A stretch of DNA of 64,000 nucleotides from Phocaeicola fibrisolvens (GTDB taxonomy: Bacteria; Bacteroidota; Bacteroidia; Bacteroidales; Bacteroidaceae), in assembly GCF_025567125.1 (NCBI RefSeq), contig NZ_JAOQJI010000005.1, positions 1 through 64,000 of the forward strand, in the 5' to 3' direction. The notes under the pieces are model-generated. The model saw only the letters and a program-made list of their open reading frames with translations. It did no database searches and was not told the origin of the DNA. Numbering within the stretch: the stretch's first letter is position 1; the number at the start of each line of letters is the position of its first letter. Below are positions 26,948-35,139 of the stretch, one piece after another. The translations under genes were made by a program, and so were the position numbers.

Positions 26948-28273
26948 ATGTTCGATAATTTAAGTGAAAGACTGGAACGGTCGTTTAAGATATTGAAGGG
27001 TGAAGGAAAAATCACCGAAATCAATGTGGCCGAAACCTTGAAGGATGTCCGTCGTGCCTTGTTGGATGCGGACGTGAATTATAAAGTGGCGAAGAACTTT
27101 ACCGATACGGTAAAGGAAAAGGCTTTGGGACAGAATGTCTTGACAGCAGTCAAGCCCAGCCAGTTGATGGTAAAGATAGTACACGATGAACTGACCACCC
27201 TGATGGGAGGAGATACGGCAGAAATCGAGTTGAAAAACCGTCCGGCTGTCATCCTGATGTCAGGTTTGCAGGGTTCTGGTAAGACTACCTTCTCTGGCAA
27301 GCTGGCCCGTATGATGAAGGCCAAGAAAAACCGCAAGCCTTTGCTGGTAGCCTGCGACGTGTATCGTCCGGCTGCTATCGAACAGTTGAAAGTGCTGGGA
27401 CAGCAGGTAGAAGTGCCGGTGTACAGCGAATTGGACAGCAAGGATCCTGTGCAGATTGCGTTGAACGCCATTCAGGAAGCCAAGGCAAAAGGTTATGACT
27501 TGGTGATTGTCGATACCGCCGGACGTCTGGCTGTTGACGAGCAGATGATGAACGAGATTGAAGCCATCAAGAAGGCCATCAATCCGGATGCAACCCTGTT
27601 TGTGGTAGATGCCATGACCGGACAGGATGCGGTGAATACAGCCCGTGAGTTCAACGAACGTCTGGATTTCACCGGTGTGGTACTGACCAAGTTGGATGGT
27701 GATACCCGTGGTGGTGCGGCCCTGTCTATTCGTACCGTGGTCAACAAGCCGATTATGTTTGTCGGTACAGGTGAAAAACTGGATGCCGTAGACCAGTTCC
27801 ATCCGGCTCGTATGGCCGACCGTATCTTGGGTATGGGTGATATCGTTTCTTTGGTAGAACGTGCGCAGGAACAGTACGATGAAGAAGAGGCAAAGCGTTT
27901 GCAGAAGAAAATCCAGAAGAACCAGTTTGATTTCAACGACTTCCTGACACAGATTCACCAGATTAAGAAGATGGGTAACCTGAAGGAACTGGCTTCCATG
28001 ATTCCGGGGGTAGGAAAGGCCATCAAGGATATTGACATTGACGACAATGCCTTCAAGAGCATTGAAGCCATTATCTATTCCATGACACCGGAAGAACGTA
28101 CACATCCGGAAATCCTGAACGGCACACGCCGTACGCGTATCGCCAAAGGTAGTGGTACCAGCATTCAGGAAGTGAACCGCTTGCTGAAGCAGTTCGACCA
28201 GACTCGCAAGATGATGAAGATGGTGACAGGTAGCAAGATGGCCGGTATGATGCAGAAAATGAAGAAAAAATAA
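26948..28273 (+). CDS. ffh: Signal recognition particle protein Ffh
   Basis: This 441-residue SRP GTPase targets nascent membrane proteins to FtsY and the translocon. The N domain is followed by the G domain, with GLQGSGKTTFSGKLA (G1), DTAGRL (G3) and TKLDGD (G4). The methionine-rich M domain, which binds 4.5S RNA and signal sequences, ends in MMKMVTGSKMAGMMQKMKKK. The ATG at 26948 is chosen over the in-frame ATG at 26921 because MFDNLSERLERSFK is the family start and the promoter lies just upstream. Confidence 0.97.
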   Translation: MFDNLSERLERSFKILKGEGKITEINVAETLKDVRRALLDADVNYKVAKNFTDTVKEKALGQNVLTAVKPSQLMVKIVHDELTTLMGGDTAEIELKNRPAVILMSGLQGSGKTTFSGKLARMMKAKKNRKPLLVACDVYRPAAIEQLKVLGQQVEVPVYSELDSKDPVQIALNAIQEAKAKGYDLVIVDTAGRLAVDEQMMNEIEAIKKAINPDATLFVVDAMTGQDAVNTAREFNERLDFTGVVLTKLDGDTRGGAALSIRTVVNKPIMFVGTGEKLDAVDQFHPARMADRILGMGDIVSLVERAQEQYDEEEAKRLQKKIQKNQFDFNDFLTQIHQIKKMGNLKELASMIPGVGKAIKDIDIDDNAFKSIEAIIYSMTPEERTHPEILNGTRRTRIAKGSGTSIQEVNRLLKQFDQTRKMMKMVTGSKMAGMMQKMKKK

Positions 28274-28294
28274 TTCTTGAAATTGAAAGAATAC

Positions 28295-28346
28295 AGAGCG
28301 GACAGCAGGAATCTCGCAGGAGAAGACTGCTGTCCGCTCTTTTTTA
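28295..28346 (+). terminator. Intrinsic terminator of ffh
   Basis: AGAGCGGACAGCAG (28295-28308) and CTGCTGTCCGCTCT (28327-28340) form a 14-bp perfect stem, followed by TTTTTT. It overlaps the 3' end of the convergent gene. Confidence 0.88.
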
Positions 28347-29531
28347 TTCATATAGCAGATACTTTGCACGGATAGCCCGATAGAGTTGCAAATCTTTTTC
28401 CCAGGTCCGGCGGATTTCCGTTTCGGTCTTTCCCTGCAGGATGTCCTTGCGTACTTGTGAGGTCCCCATCAGCAGGTCGAACCATCGGGAGCGGGTGAAG
28501 AACCGTTTCTCTGCATCCGGATAGAGGGACTGGTAGGCCCGGTAGAATTGGATGACGTATTGCAAGGAAAAGCCTTGAGGGAGCTGGTCTGTTGTACGTA
28601 AATCTATTCCGTAGCAGGTACAGTCGCGGTGCAGGGGATGCTTGTCGAATCCTTCCAGTGCTTTGGGCGTGAAGTGGAAGGAAAAGGCTTTGCGCAAATA
28701 GGGTGAGCCTGCTACCTGGAATGGGAATAGGGTACCTCTTCCTACGCTCACCGCAGTACCTTCAAACGGGCAGAGGGAAGGATAGAGTGCAATGGAAAGG
28801 TCATTGGGAAGGTTGGGAGAGGGCTTCACCGGAAGCGAATACGATTGTCCGTGTCTCCACCCTTCCACTGGGATGATGTGTAGGGAACATTGCAGTTGGT
28901 GGCCCAGCCATCCTTCTCCGTTGATCATCCGGGCCAGTTCGCCCAGCGTACAGCCGTGAAGCACCGGGATAGGAAGCATGCCCACAAAACTTTTATAGGC
29001 TTTTTCTCGTACCGGGCCGTCTACGTAGTCACATGGATTGGGGCGGTCCAGCACAATCAGTTCCTTATGATTCTCTGCACAGGCTTGCATCACGTAGTAA
29101 AGTGTACTGAGATAGGTATAGAACCGAGCACCTACGTCCTGCATGTCGAAAACCAACACATCCGTACCCGCCAGTTGGGAGGGAAGCGGTTTCTTGCTTT
29201 TCCCGTAAAGAGAACGGATGGGAACTCCCGTGCGGAGGTCTTTCCCATCTTTGACACTTTCTCCGGCATCGGCTTCTCCGCGGAATCCGTGTTCCGGTGC
29301 AAACACCTGCACGATTTTGAGGTAGGTAGACAGGGTGTCCAGCAAATGGGTTTTTCCGCAAAGTGAAGTGTGGTTAACAACGAGCGAAACCCGTTTTCCT
29401 TCCAGTAGCGGAAGTAATTTATCCAGTTGGTCGGCCCCGTTGCGCACGGTGGCTTGTCCTTGCAGGGCCCCAAACCAGAGGCAGCACAGCCCCAGTATGT
29501 AATTCAATCGGAATCTTTTCGTGTAACTCAT
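28344..29531 (-). CDS. NamZ-type exo-beta-N-acetylmuramidase (DUF1343, GH171)
   Basis: This 395-residue protein has an N-terminal signal segment (LNYILGLCCLWFGALQGQA). DUF1343 features include SLVVNHTSL, VFAPEHGFRGEADAG, IRSLYGKSKKP and LVFDMQDVGARFYTY. Characterised NamZ enzymes remove MurNAc from the non-reducing end of peptidoglycan fragments, so it probably acts in the periplasm in wall turnover. A kinase-RapZ fusion and a MurU-like gene about 4 kb away could handle the released sugar, but they are not in the same operon. The stop lies within the T-run of the ffh terminator. Confidence 0.88.
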   Translation of the reverse strand: MSYTKRFRLNYILGLCCLWFGALQGQATVRNGADQLDKLLPLLEGKRVSLVVNHTSLCGKTHLLDTLSTYLKIVQVFAPEHGFRGEADAGESVKDGKDLRTGVPIRSLYGKSKKPLPSQLAGTDVLVFDMQDVGARFYTYLSTLYYVMQACAENHKELIVLDRPNPCDYVDGPVREKAYKSFVGMLPIPVLHGCTLGELARMINGEGWLGHQLQCSLHIIPVEGWRHGQSYSLPVKPSPNLPNDLSIALYPSLCPFEGTAVSVGRGTLFPFQVAGSPYLRKAFSFHFTPKALEGFDKHPLHRDCTCYGIDLRTTDQLPQGFSLQYVIQFYRAYQSLYPDAEKRFFTRSRWFDLLMGTSQVRKDILQGKTETEIRRTWEKDLQLYRAIRAKYLLYE

Positions 29532-29577
29532 GGATTTTTTATAGATTTGTGAGACTTTTTACAAATATAGCACCTTT

Positions 29578-30117
29578 ATGATGAATCCACTTGCATTGAT
29601 AGACAAATATTATCCGGTAGAAAATGAGTTGAGACACATTCTGCTGGTACACAGCCGTTCGGTAGCCGACAAGGCACTGGCCATGGCCCGGAAACATCCG
29701 GAACTGAACTTGGACTTGAATTTCATTGAGGAAGCCGCCATGTTGCACGACATCGGTATCTTTGAGACCGATGCCGATGGCATTTATTGTTTTGGTAAAT
29801 ATCCCTATATCTGCCATGGCTATCTGGGGGCGGAACTGGTGGCCCGTGAAGGATACCCGCGTCATGCACTGGTGTGCGAGCGTCACACGGGGGCAGGACT
29901 GTCCTTGCAGAGCATTCTCGAACAGAATTTGCCGATACCCCATCGCGATATGATTCCTGTCAGTCTGGAGGAGCAGATTATCTGTTTTGCCGATAAGTTC
30001 TATTCAAAGACCAAACTGGATAAGGAGAAGAGTGTGGAAAAGGCCCGTAAGAGCATCGAGAAGCATGGCGACGAGGGGCTCACCCGTTTTGATGCCTGGT
30101 GTAAACTCTTCTTGTAG
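29578..30117 (+). CDS. HD-domain phosphohydrolase of unknown substrate
   Basis: This 179-residue cytoplasmic protein has a metal-binding HD motif: His in LVHSRSVADKA, His-Asp in AAMLHDIGIFETD, further His residues in YICHGYLGAE and VCERHTGAGL, and Asp in ICFADKFYSKTK. Family members hydrolyse phosphate bonds in nucleotides. ATG codons at 29578 and 29581 are adjacent and equivalent. It is divergent from the NamZ-type gene with a 46-base gap. The substrate is not predictable. Confidence 0.85.
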   Translation: MMNPLALIDKYYPVENELRHILLVHSRSVADKALAMARKHPELNLDLNFIEEAAMLHDIGIFETDADGIYCFGKYPYICHGYLGAELVAREGYPRHALVCERHTGAGLSLQSILEQNLPIPHRDMIPVSLEEQIICFADKFYSKTKLDKEKSVEKARKSIEKHGDEGLTRFDAWCKLFL

Positions 30118-30171
30118 AACTAAAAATACATAAATAAGGAAAGGTTTGACATTTATTTGTAGGATAATGCT

Positions 30172-30179
30172 TACTTTTG
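30172..30179 (+). promoter_or_regulatory. -7 box of lptD
   Basis: TACTTTTG matches TAnnTTTG. It overlaps an in-frame upstream start at 30177, so the real lptD start must be further downstream (30207). Confidence 0.5.
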
Positions 30180-30206
30180 CACCGCATATTGCGTAAGAAA
30201 ACGGTG

Positions 30207-32960
30207 ATGACATCATTTAGAAGAACAACATATTTATTGCTATCCTTGTTTGTTTTTGGCTTTTTCTGCTCATTCTATGCCGAAGCGCAGCGTGTGAGAG
30301 GAAAACGTATGCGGGGAGGGGACAGAAATTCGGTGACAGCCGATTCTCTTCAGCGGGATTCATTGGCGATGGATTCGTTAGGGATGGATACATTGGCCGC
30401 AGACACCGCCAAGAAGAAGGAGCCGCTGGATGCCCCTGTCATTTATGAGGCGAGCGATTCCATTGTCTTTACCAAGGGAGGTTATGCACATCTTTATGGA
30501 GAAGGAAAGGTCAATTACCAGAACATCGAGTTGACTTCTGCAGTTATCTCCATGAATATGGACAGCAGTACGGTCTACGCAAGAGGTGTGGCCGATACGA
30601 CGGGGGTAGAGACCGGTACGCCGATATTCAAGGATGGAGAAACTCCCTACGAATCCAAGATTATGCGCTATAACTTCAAGACGAAGAAAGGATTCATCAA
30701 TAATATTGTCACACAGCAGGGTGAAGGATATGTCACCAGTGAGGAGGGAAAAAAAGGAGCCAATGACGAGATTTACATGCGCCATGGAAAATATACTACC
30801 TGTGATAACCATGAGCATCCTCATTTCTATTTGAAACTCTCCATGGCGAAGGTCCGTCCCAAGAAGAATGTGGTATTCGGTCCGGCCCAGTTGGTGGTGG
30901 AAGATGTGCCGCTGCCCATTGCCGTACCCTTTGGATTCTTCCCTTTCAACAGCAGCTATTCTTCCGGTTTCATCATGCCGACGTATGGAGATGAAATGAA
31001 CCGTGGTTTCTATCTGCGTGATGGAGGATATTATTTCGCCATCAGCGACAAGATGGACTTGAAAGTATTGGGTGAAATCTTTACCAAGGGTTCGTGGGGA
31101 CTCTCGGCGGCTTCCAATTACACCAAGCGATACAAGTTTAGCGGTTCTTTTAATGCCAGTTACCTGGTGACGAAAACCGGTGAAAAGAACATGCCCGACT
31201 ATTCAGTGTCGAAGGACTTCCGTATTCAGTGGAGTCACCGGCAGGATGCCAAGGCCAATCCGAACAGTTCGTTCTCGGCCAGTGTGAACTTTGCCACCAG
31301 TAGTTATGACCGTTCCAGCTTGAGCAGTTTGTACAATCCGCAGCAGTACTCTCAGAATACCAAGGCGTCTAGTGTGAGTTATTCTCGTAACTTTCCGGAA
31401 ATCGGGTTGAACATTTCGGGAGCGTTCAATATCACGCAGAATACGCGTGACTCTTCTTTGAGCATGACCTTGCCGGATGTCAATATCTCGTTGAACCGTA
31501 TCTATCCGTTCAAGCGGAAAAAGTCTGCGGGTGATGAACGCTGGTATGAGAAGATTTCTTTGCAGTATACCGGAAGTATTACCAACTCCATCAGTACGAA
31601 GGATAACTTGCTGTTTAAAACCCCGTTGACTCAGTGGGAGAATGGTATGCAGCATAAAATTCCGGTTTCGGCCACTTTCAACCTTTTCAAATACATCAAC
31701 ATCGTACCTTCGTTCAACTATACGGAACGCTGGTATTTGCGGAAAGTGAAGCAGAGCTACGACCCGAACTCTACTTCTACCGATCATGTGCGTCGGGATA
31801 CCATCAATGGTTTCAACCGTGTGTACGACTATAATCTGGCATTGCAGATGAATACCAAATTGTATGGTATGTACAAGCCGTTGTTCATGAAGAGCAAGGA
31901 AATTCAGATTCGTCACGTCTTTACACCGACAATCAGCTATACGTATACGCCGGATTTCGGTAAGGCACGTTATGGCTATTACGATACCTATACTTATACG
32001 GACGAAAACGGAGAAGTGCGTACCGTGGAATATTCGCCGTATGAAGGGGCTGTGTATGGGGTGCCCGGAAAACAGATGTCACAGAACATCAGTTTCTCTG
32101 TGGATAACAACATTGAAATGAAGATGAAGTCGGACAAGGATACCACGGGCTACAAGAAAATCAGTCTGATTGACCAGTTGGGAGCTTCTCTTTCTTATGA
32201 TGTGGCCAACAAGCGATGGAGTGACTTGAGCATGAACCTTCGTATGAAGTTGACCAAGAGCTATACATTCAATATGAACGCTTCCTTTGCTACCTACGCC
32301 TATCAGTTTGATGAAAATGGTAATGTCGTGGTAGGTGATCGTACGGAATGGTCTTACGGGCGTTTCGGACGTTTCCAGGGCTACAGCGGTTCGTTTTCTT
32401 ATACCTTGAACAACGATACCTTCAAGAAACTTTTCGGTAAGAAGGATGAAAATGACGATAAGAACAAGAAGGATAAGGAAAACTCGGATGAGGAGGACGA
32501 TACTGACGAGGAAACCGAAAGTCAGAACAATAATTCCAATATGCGAAAGACGGAGAAGGCTTCTTTGGATTCGGACGGTTACCTGGCCTTTAAGTTTCCG
32601 TGGAGCATCAGCTTGAGCTACAGTTACAGCATTCGGGAGGACCGTTCCAAGAAAATCAATATCAAGAAGATGCGGTATCCGTACTCACTGACCCATTCAT
32701 TGAATGTGTCGGGTAACTTCAAGATTGGAAGCCGCTGGAACATGACGTATTCTACAGGGTATGACTTTACCACTAAGGAAATGTCTATGACCACCTTGAA
32801 CATTACCCGCGACTTGCACTGTTTTAATATGAGCTGTGGGTTGGTGTTCGGCCCGTTCACTTCCTACAATTTCTCCATCCGTGCCAACTCCAGTATGCTG
32901 ACCGATGCCCTGAAGTGGGACCAGCGAAGCAATACGGGTAGTGCCGTTACATGGTATTAA
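30207..32960 (+). CDS. LPS-assembly protein LptD-like outer-membrane protein
   Basis: This 917-residue outer-membrane protein has a signal segment (LLLSLFVFGFFCSFYAEAQ), an OstA-like periplasmic domain (GGYAHLYGEGKVNYQNIELT; THRVQ-type repeats through about residue 220) and a long beta-barrel. A pronounced low-complexity acidic/lysine stretch occurs at about residues 744-775, probably an exposed loop. LptD proteins insert LPS or lipooligosaccharide in the outer leaflet. The ATG at 30207 is used because the promoter overlaps the earlier start. The gene stands alone; its 3' end faces the minus-strand nucleotidyltransferase gene, 2 bases away. Confidence 0.82.
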   Translation: MTSFRRTTYLLLSLFVFGFFCSFYAEAQRVRGKRMRGGDRNSVTADSLQRDSLAMDSLGMDTLAADTAKKKEPLDAPVIYEASDSIVFTKGGYAHLYGEGKVNYQNIELTSAVISMNMDSSTVYARGVADTTGVETGTPIFKDGETPYESKIMRYNFKTKKGFINNIVTQQGEGYVTSEEGKKGANDEIYMRHGKYTTCDNHEHPHFYLKLSMAKVRPKKNVVFGPAQLVVEDVPLPIAVPFGFFPFNSSYSSGFIMPTYGDEMNRGFYLRDGGYYFAISDKMDLKVLGEIFTKGSWGLSAASNYTKRYKFSGSFNASYLVTKTGEKNMPDYSVSKDFRIQWSHRQDAKANPNSSFSASVNFATSSYDRSSLSSLYNPQQYSQNTKASSVSYSRNFPEIGLNISGAFNITQNTRDSSLSMTLPDVNISLNRIYPFKRKKSAGDERWYEKISLQYTGSITNSISTKDNLLFKTPLTQWENGMQHKIPVSATFNLFKYINIVPSFNYTERWYLRKVKQSYDPNSTSTDHVRRDTINGFNRVYDYNLALQMNTKLYGMYKPLFMKSKEIQIRHVFTPTISYTYTPDFGKARYGYYDTYTYTDENGEVRTVEYSPYEGAVYGVPGKQMSQNISFSVDNNIEMKMKSDKDTTGYKKISLIDQLGASLSYDVANKRWSDLSMNLRMKLTKSYTFNMNASFATYAYQFDENGNVVVGDRTEWSYGRFGRFQGYSGSFSYTLNNDTFKKLFGKKDENDDKNKKDKENSDEEDDTDEETESQNNNSNMRKTEKASLDSDGYLAFKFPWSISLSYSYSIREDRSKKINIKKMRYPYSLTHSLNVSGNFKIGSRWNMTYSTGYDFTTKEMSMTTLNITRDLHCFNMSCGLVFGPFTSYNFSIRANSSMLTDALKWDQRSNTGSAVTWY

Positions 32961-32962
32961 TG

Positions 32963-33700
32963 TTAATGCTGTAGAAATTCTTCGGCCCGGGCCAGCGTGT
33001 CCGGCTTGCCGATGTCAATCAGTTGTAAATCTTCCTTTACGCATCCGCCGAGCAGGAGTTGGCGGCAGTTCTGTAGGTAAAAATCCATAATGGGAAATTT
33101 GCCGGTCCATTGCTCTCCTTCCATGTAATGAAACAATTCCGGTGAAATCACATGGATGCCGCTGAAGGCGTATTCGCGGTATTTCCCCGGTTCATATACC
33201 AATCCTTCCGGTTTGGTCTGCAGGGTGTCTTTGTGAATCCAGCCCTTCAGGCGGTTGTCTGCATCGAACAGCAGGTAGCGCGAGGTCTTGCGCGGGCTGA
33301 CCAGCAAGGTGGCCAGATTCCGGCTCTTTCGGTGAAACTCATAGACTTCTTTCAGGTCGGCATTCGACAGAATGTCCACATTGTGTACCAGGAAAGGTTC
33401 CGTTCCTGTGAAGAAAGTTGCTGCCTTCTTGATGCCGCCTCCCGTATCCAGCAGCATCTTGCGTTCGTCACTGATGTGGATGGTTAGTCCGAAATCTTGG
33501 TTGGCTTTCAGAAAATCGAGAATCTGTTCTCCGAAATGATGGATGTTGATGACCAGTTCAGTAAATCCCGCTTCTTTCAGTTTGAGAATCACATGCTCCA
33601 GCATGGGACGTCCGGCCACCGGCACCAAGGCTTTGGGAGTATGGTCGGTCAGTGGTTTGAGCCGGGTACCCAGTCCGGCAGCAAATATCATGGCTTTCAT
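32963..33700 (-). CDS. MurU-like sugar-1-phosphate nucleotidyltransferase
   Basis: This 245-residue cytoplasmic nucleotidyltransferase has the N-terminal signature AAGLGTRLKPLTDHTPKALV with PVAGRPML, and the metal-site segment VHNVDILSNADL. The length and motif arrangement resemble MurU and related mannose-1-phosphate guanylyltransferase-like enzymes. Its start overlaps the stop of the upstream kinase-RapZ fusion by 4 bases. In Pseudomonas the kinase AmgK and the uridylyltransferase MurU convert MurNAc to UDP-MurNAc. That pairing makes MurNAc-1-phosphate or a related sugar phosphate the likely substrate here; another sugar cannot be excluded. Confidence 0.8.
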   Translation of the reverse strand: MKAMIFAAGLGTRLKPLTDHTPKALVPVAGRPMLEHVILKLKEAGFTELVINIHHFGEQILDFLKANQDFGLTIHISDERKMLLDTGGGIKKAATFFTGTEPFLVHNVDILSNADLKEVYEFHRKSRNLATLLVSPRKTSRYLLFDADNRLKGWIHKDTLQTKPEGLVYEPGKYREYAFSGIHVISPELFHYMEGEQWTGKFPIMDFYLQNCRQLLLGGCVKEDLQLIDIGKPDTLARAEEFLQH

Positions 33701-35127
33701 TTGGCTTTCAGTAATTGGTCTATTTGTTGTTCCCGATGAATCAGGTGTACGTTGATTTTGAATTTCTCATGCAAGTGTTCGGCCGTATGCTGTGCGGAAT
33801 ATACCGAGCGGTGCTGTCCACCGGTACAGCCGAAGCAAATCATCAGGTGTGAGAAACCCCGTTCCAAAAAACGCTGCACATGGGCATCCACCAAGGCATC
33901 GGTGTGGCGCAGGAACTCCGTGATTTCTCCGTCTTTTTCCAGAAACTCGATGACCGGTGCATCCCGTCCCGTGAGCGACTTGTACTGCTCGTAGCGTCCG
34001 GGGTTGTGTACGGCGCGGCAGTCGAACACGTATCCTCCGCCGTTTCCGCTCTCGTCTGTCGGAATCCCTTTCCGGTAGGAGAAACTCATCACCGTCACGG
34101 TCAGGTTGCGGCGGTTGCGGACCACGGCAAACTGCTTCAGTCCCGTCATGCGCTGCAACACTTCGCAGAGATAAGGATATTCCGGGAAACCTTCCTGCAA
34201 CAGCTGGCGCAGGTTCTCGATGGCAAAAGGAATGCTTTCAATGAAATGGGCCTTTTTTTCGAAGTAACCGCGGAAGCCGTAAGCTCCCAGTACCTGCAGC
34301 GTGCGGAACAATACCACATGGCGCAGGCGCGACAGGAATTCCGTTTTTTCGATTGGCTTGTACGGGCGAAGGGCGTCCATGTACTCGTCTATCAGTTCCT
34401 GGCGGAGACTGTCCGGATAGTTGGCCTTGGCCTGCCAGAGGAAAGAAGCCACGTCGTAATAAATCGGTCCTTTCCGTCCTCCCTGAAAGTCTATCAGGTA
34501 AGGTTCTCCGTCTTTCACCATGATGTTCCGGCTCTGGAAGTCGCGGTACATGAATACCGGTTGGGATTCCATACTTCCCATCAGGGTCTGGCAGAGGGCA
34601 TCGAAGTCATCTTCCAGCAAATCTTCCCGGAAATCTACGCCCGTCGCTTTCAGAAAACAATATTTGAAGTAGTTCAAGTCCCACAGGATGCTTCTATGGT
34701 CAAATTCTACCGCCGGATAGCATCTCCCGAAATCCAGCCCTTTTGCCCCTTCAAACTGCACGCGGGGCAACAGCCGGATGACCTTTTTCAGCAGGTTCCG
34801 TTCTGTCTCGTCAAATTCTCCCGTCTCTCTTCCGTGGGCGATGAGCTGGAACAGGGAATCCGTGCCCAAATCATCCTGTAGGTAGCAGAGTCCGTCGTCG
34901 GAAACAGCATGTACTGCCGGCACGGGTAAATGCTGTGCCTGAAAATGATGCGACAGGTAGATGAAGGCTTCGTTCTCTTCGCGCGAAGTACCGCACACCC
35001 CGATGAGGGTCGGGTTGCCCTTCAGGCGGTAATAGCTTCGGTTGGAGCCAGCTCCCGGCAGTGCCTCTACGCTTGCAGGGGCATGTCCGGTCAGCCGGCT
35101 ATATAGGGTTTCAAGTATTTGAGTCAT
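33697..35127 (-). CDS. Fusion of AmgK-like sugar kinase and RapZ C-terminal domain
   Basis: This is a 476-residue two-domain protein. Residues about 1-325 are an aminoglycoside-phosphotransferase-fold kinase with the Brenner-like motif MYRDFQSRNIM and the metal motif LIDFQGGRKGP. Residues about 340-476 match the RapZ C-terminal domain, including SFSYRKGIP, VFDCRAVHNPG and CFGCTGGQHRSV. In E. coli that part of RapZ senses glucosamine-6-phosphate. The N-terminal RapZ nucleotide-binding domain is absent and is replaced by the kinase. It lies 12 bases downstream of uvrA and overlaps the MurU-like gene. A sugar kinase in wall-sugar salvage with a GlcN6P-sensing domain is a reasonable inference. 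Confidence 0.82.
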   Translation of the reverse strand: MTQILETLYSRLTGHAPASVEALPGAGSNRSYYRLKGNPTLIGVCGTSREENEAFIYLSHHFQAQHLPVPAVHAVSDDGLCYLQDDLGTDSLFQLIAHGRETGEFDETERNLLKKVIRLLPRVQFEGAKGLDFGRCYPAVEFDHRSILWDLNYFKYCFLKATGVDFREDLLEDDFDALCQTLMGSMESQPVFMYRDFQSRNIMVKDGEPYLIDFQGGRKGPIYYDVASFLWQAKANYPDSLRQELIDEYMDALRPYKPIEKTEFLSRLRHVVLFRTLQVLGAYGFRGYFEKKAHFIESIPFAIENLRQLLQEGFPEYPYLCEVLQRMTGLKQFAVVRNRRNLTVTVMSFSYRKGIPTDESGNGGGYVFDCRAVHNPGRYEQYKSLTGRDAPVIEFLEKDGEITEFLRHTDALVDAHVQRFLERGFSHLMICFGCTGGQHRSVYSAQHTAEHLHEKFKINVHLIHREQQIDQLLKAK

Positions 35128-35139
35128 GTAGTTGGTGCG

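Noticed and set aside
33880..34881. 333-codon frame antisense to the kinase-RapZ fusion
   Set aside because: The minus strand has recognisable kinase and RapZ motifs; the plus-strand frame has none.
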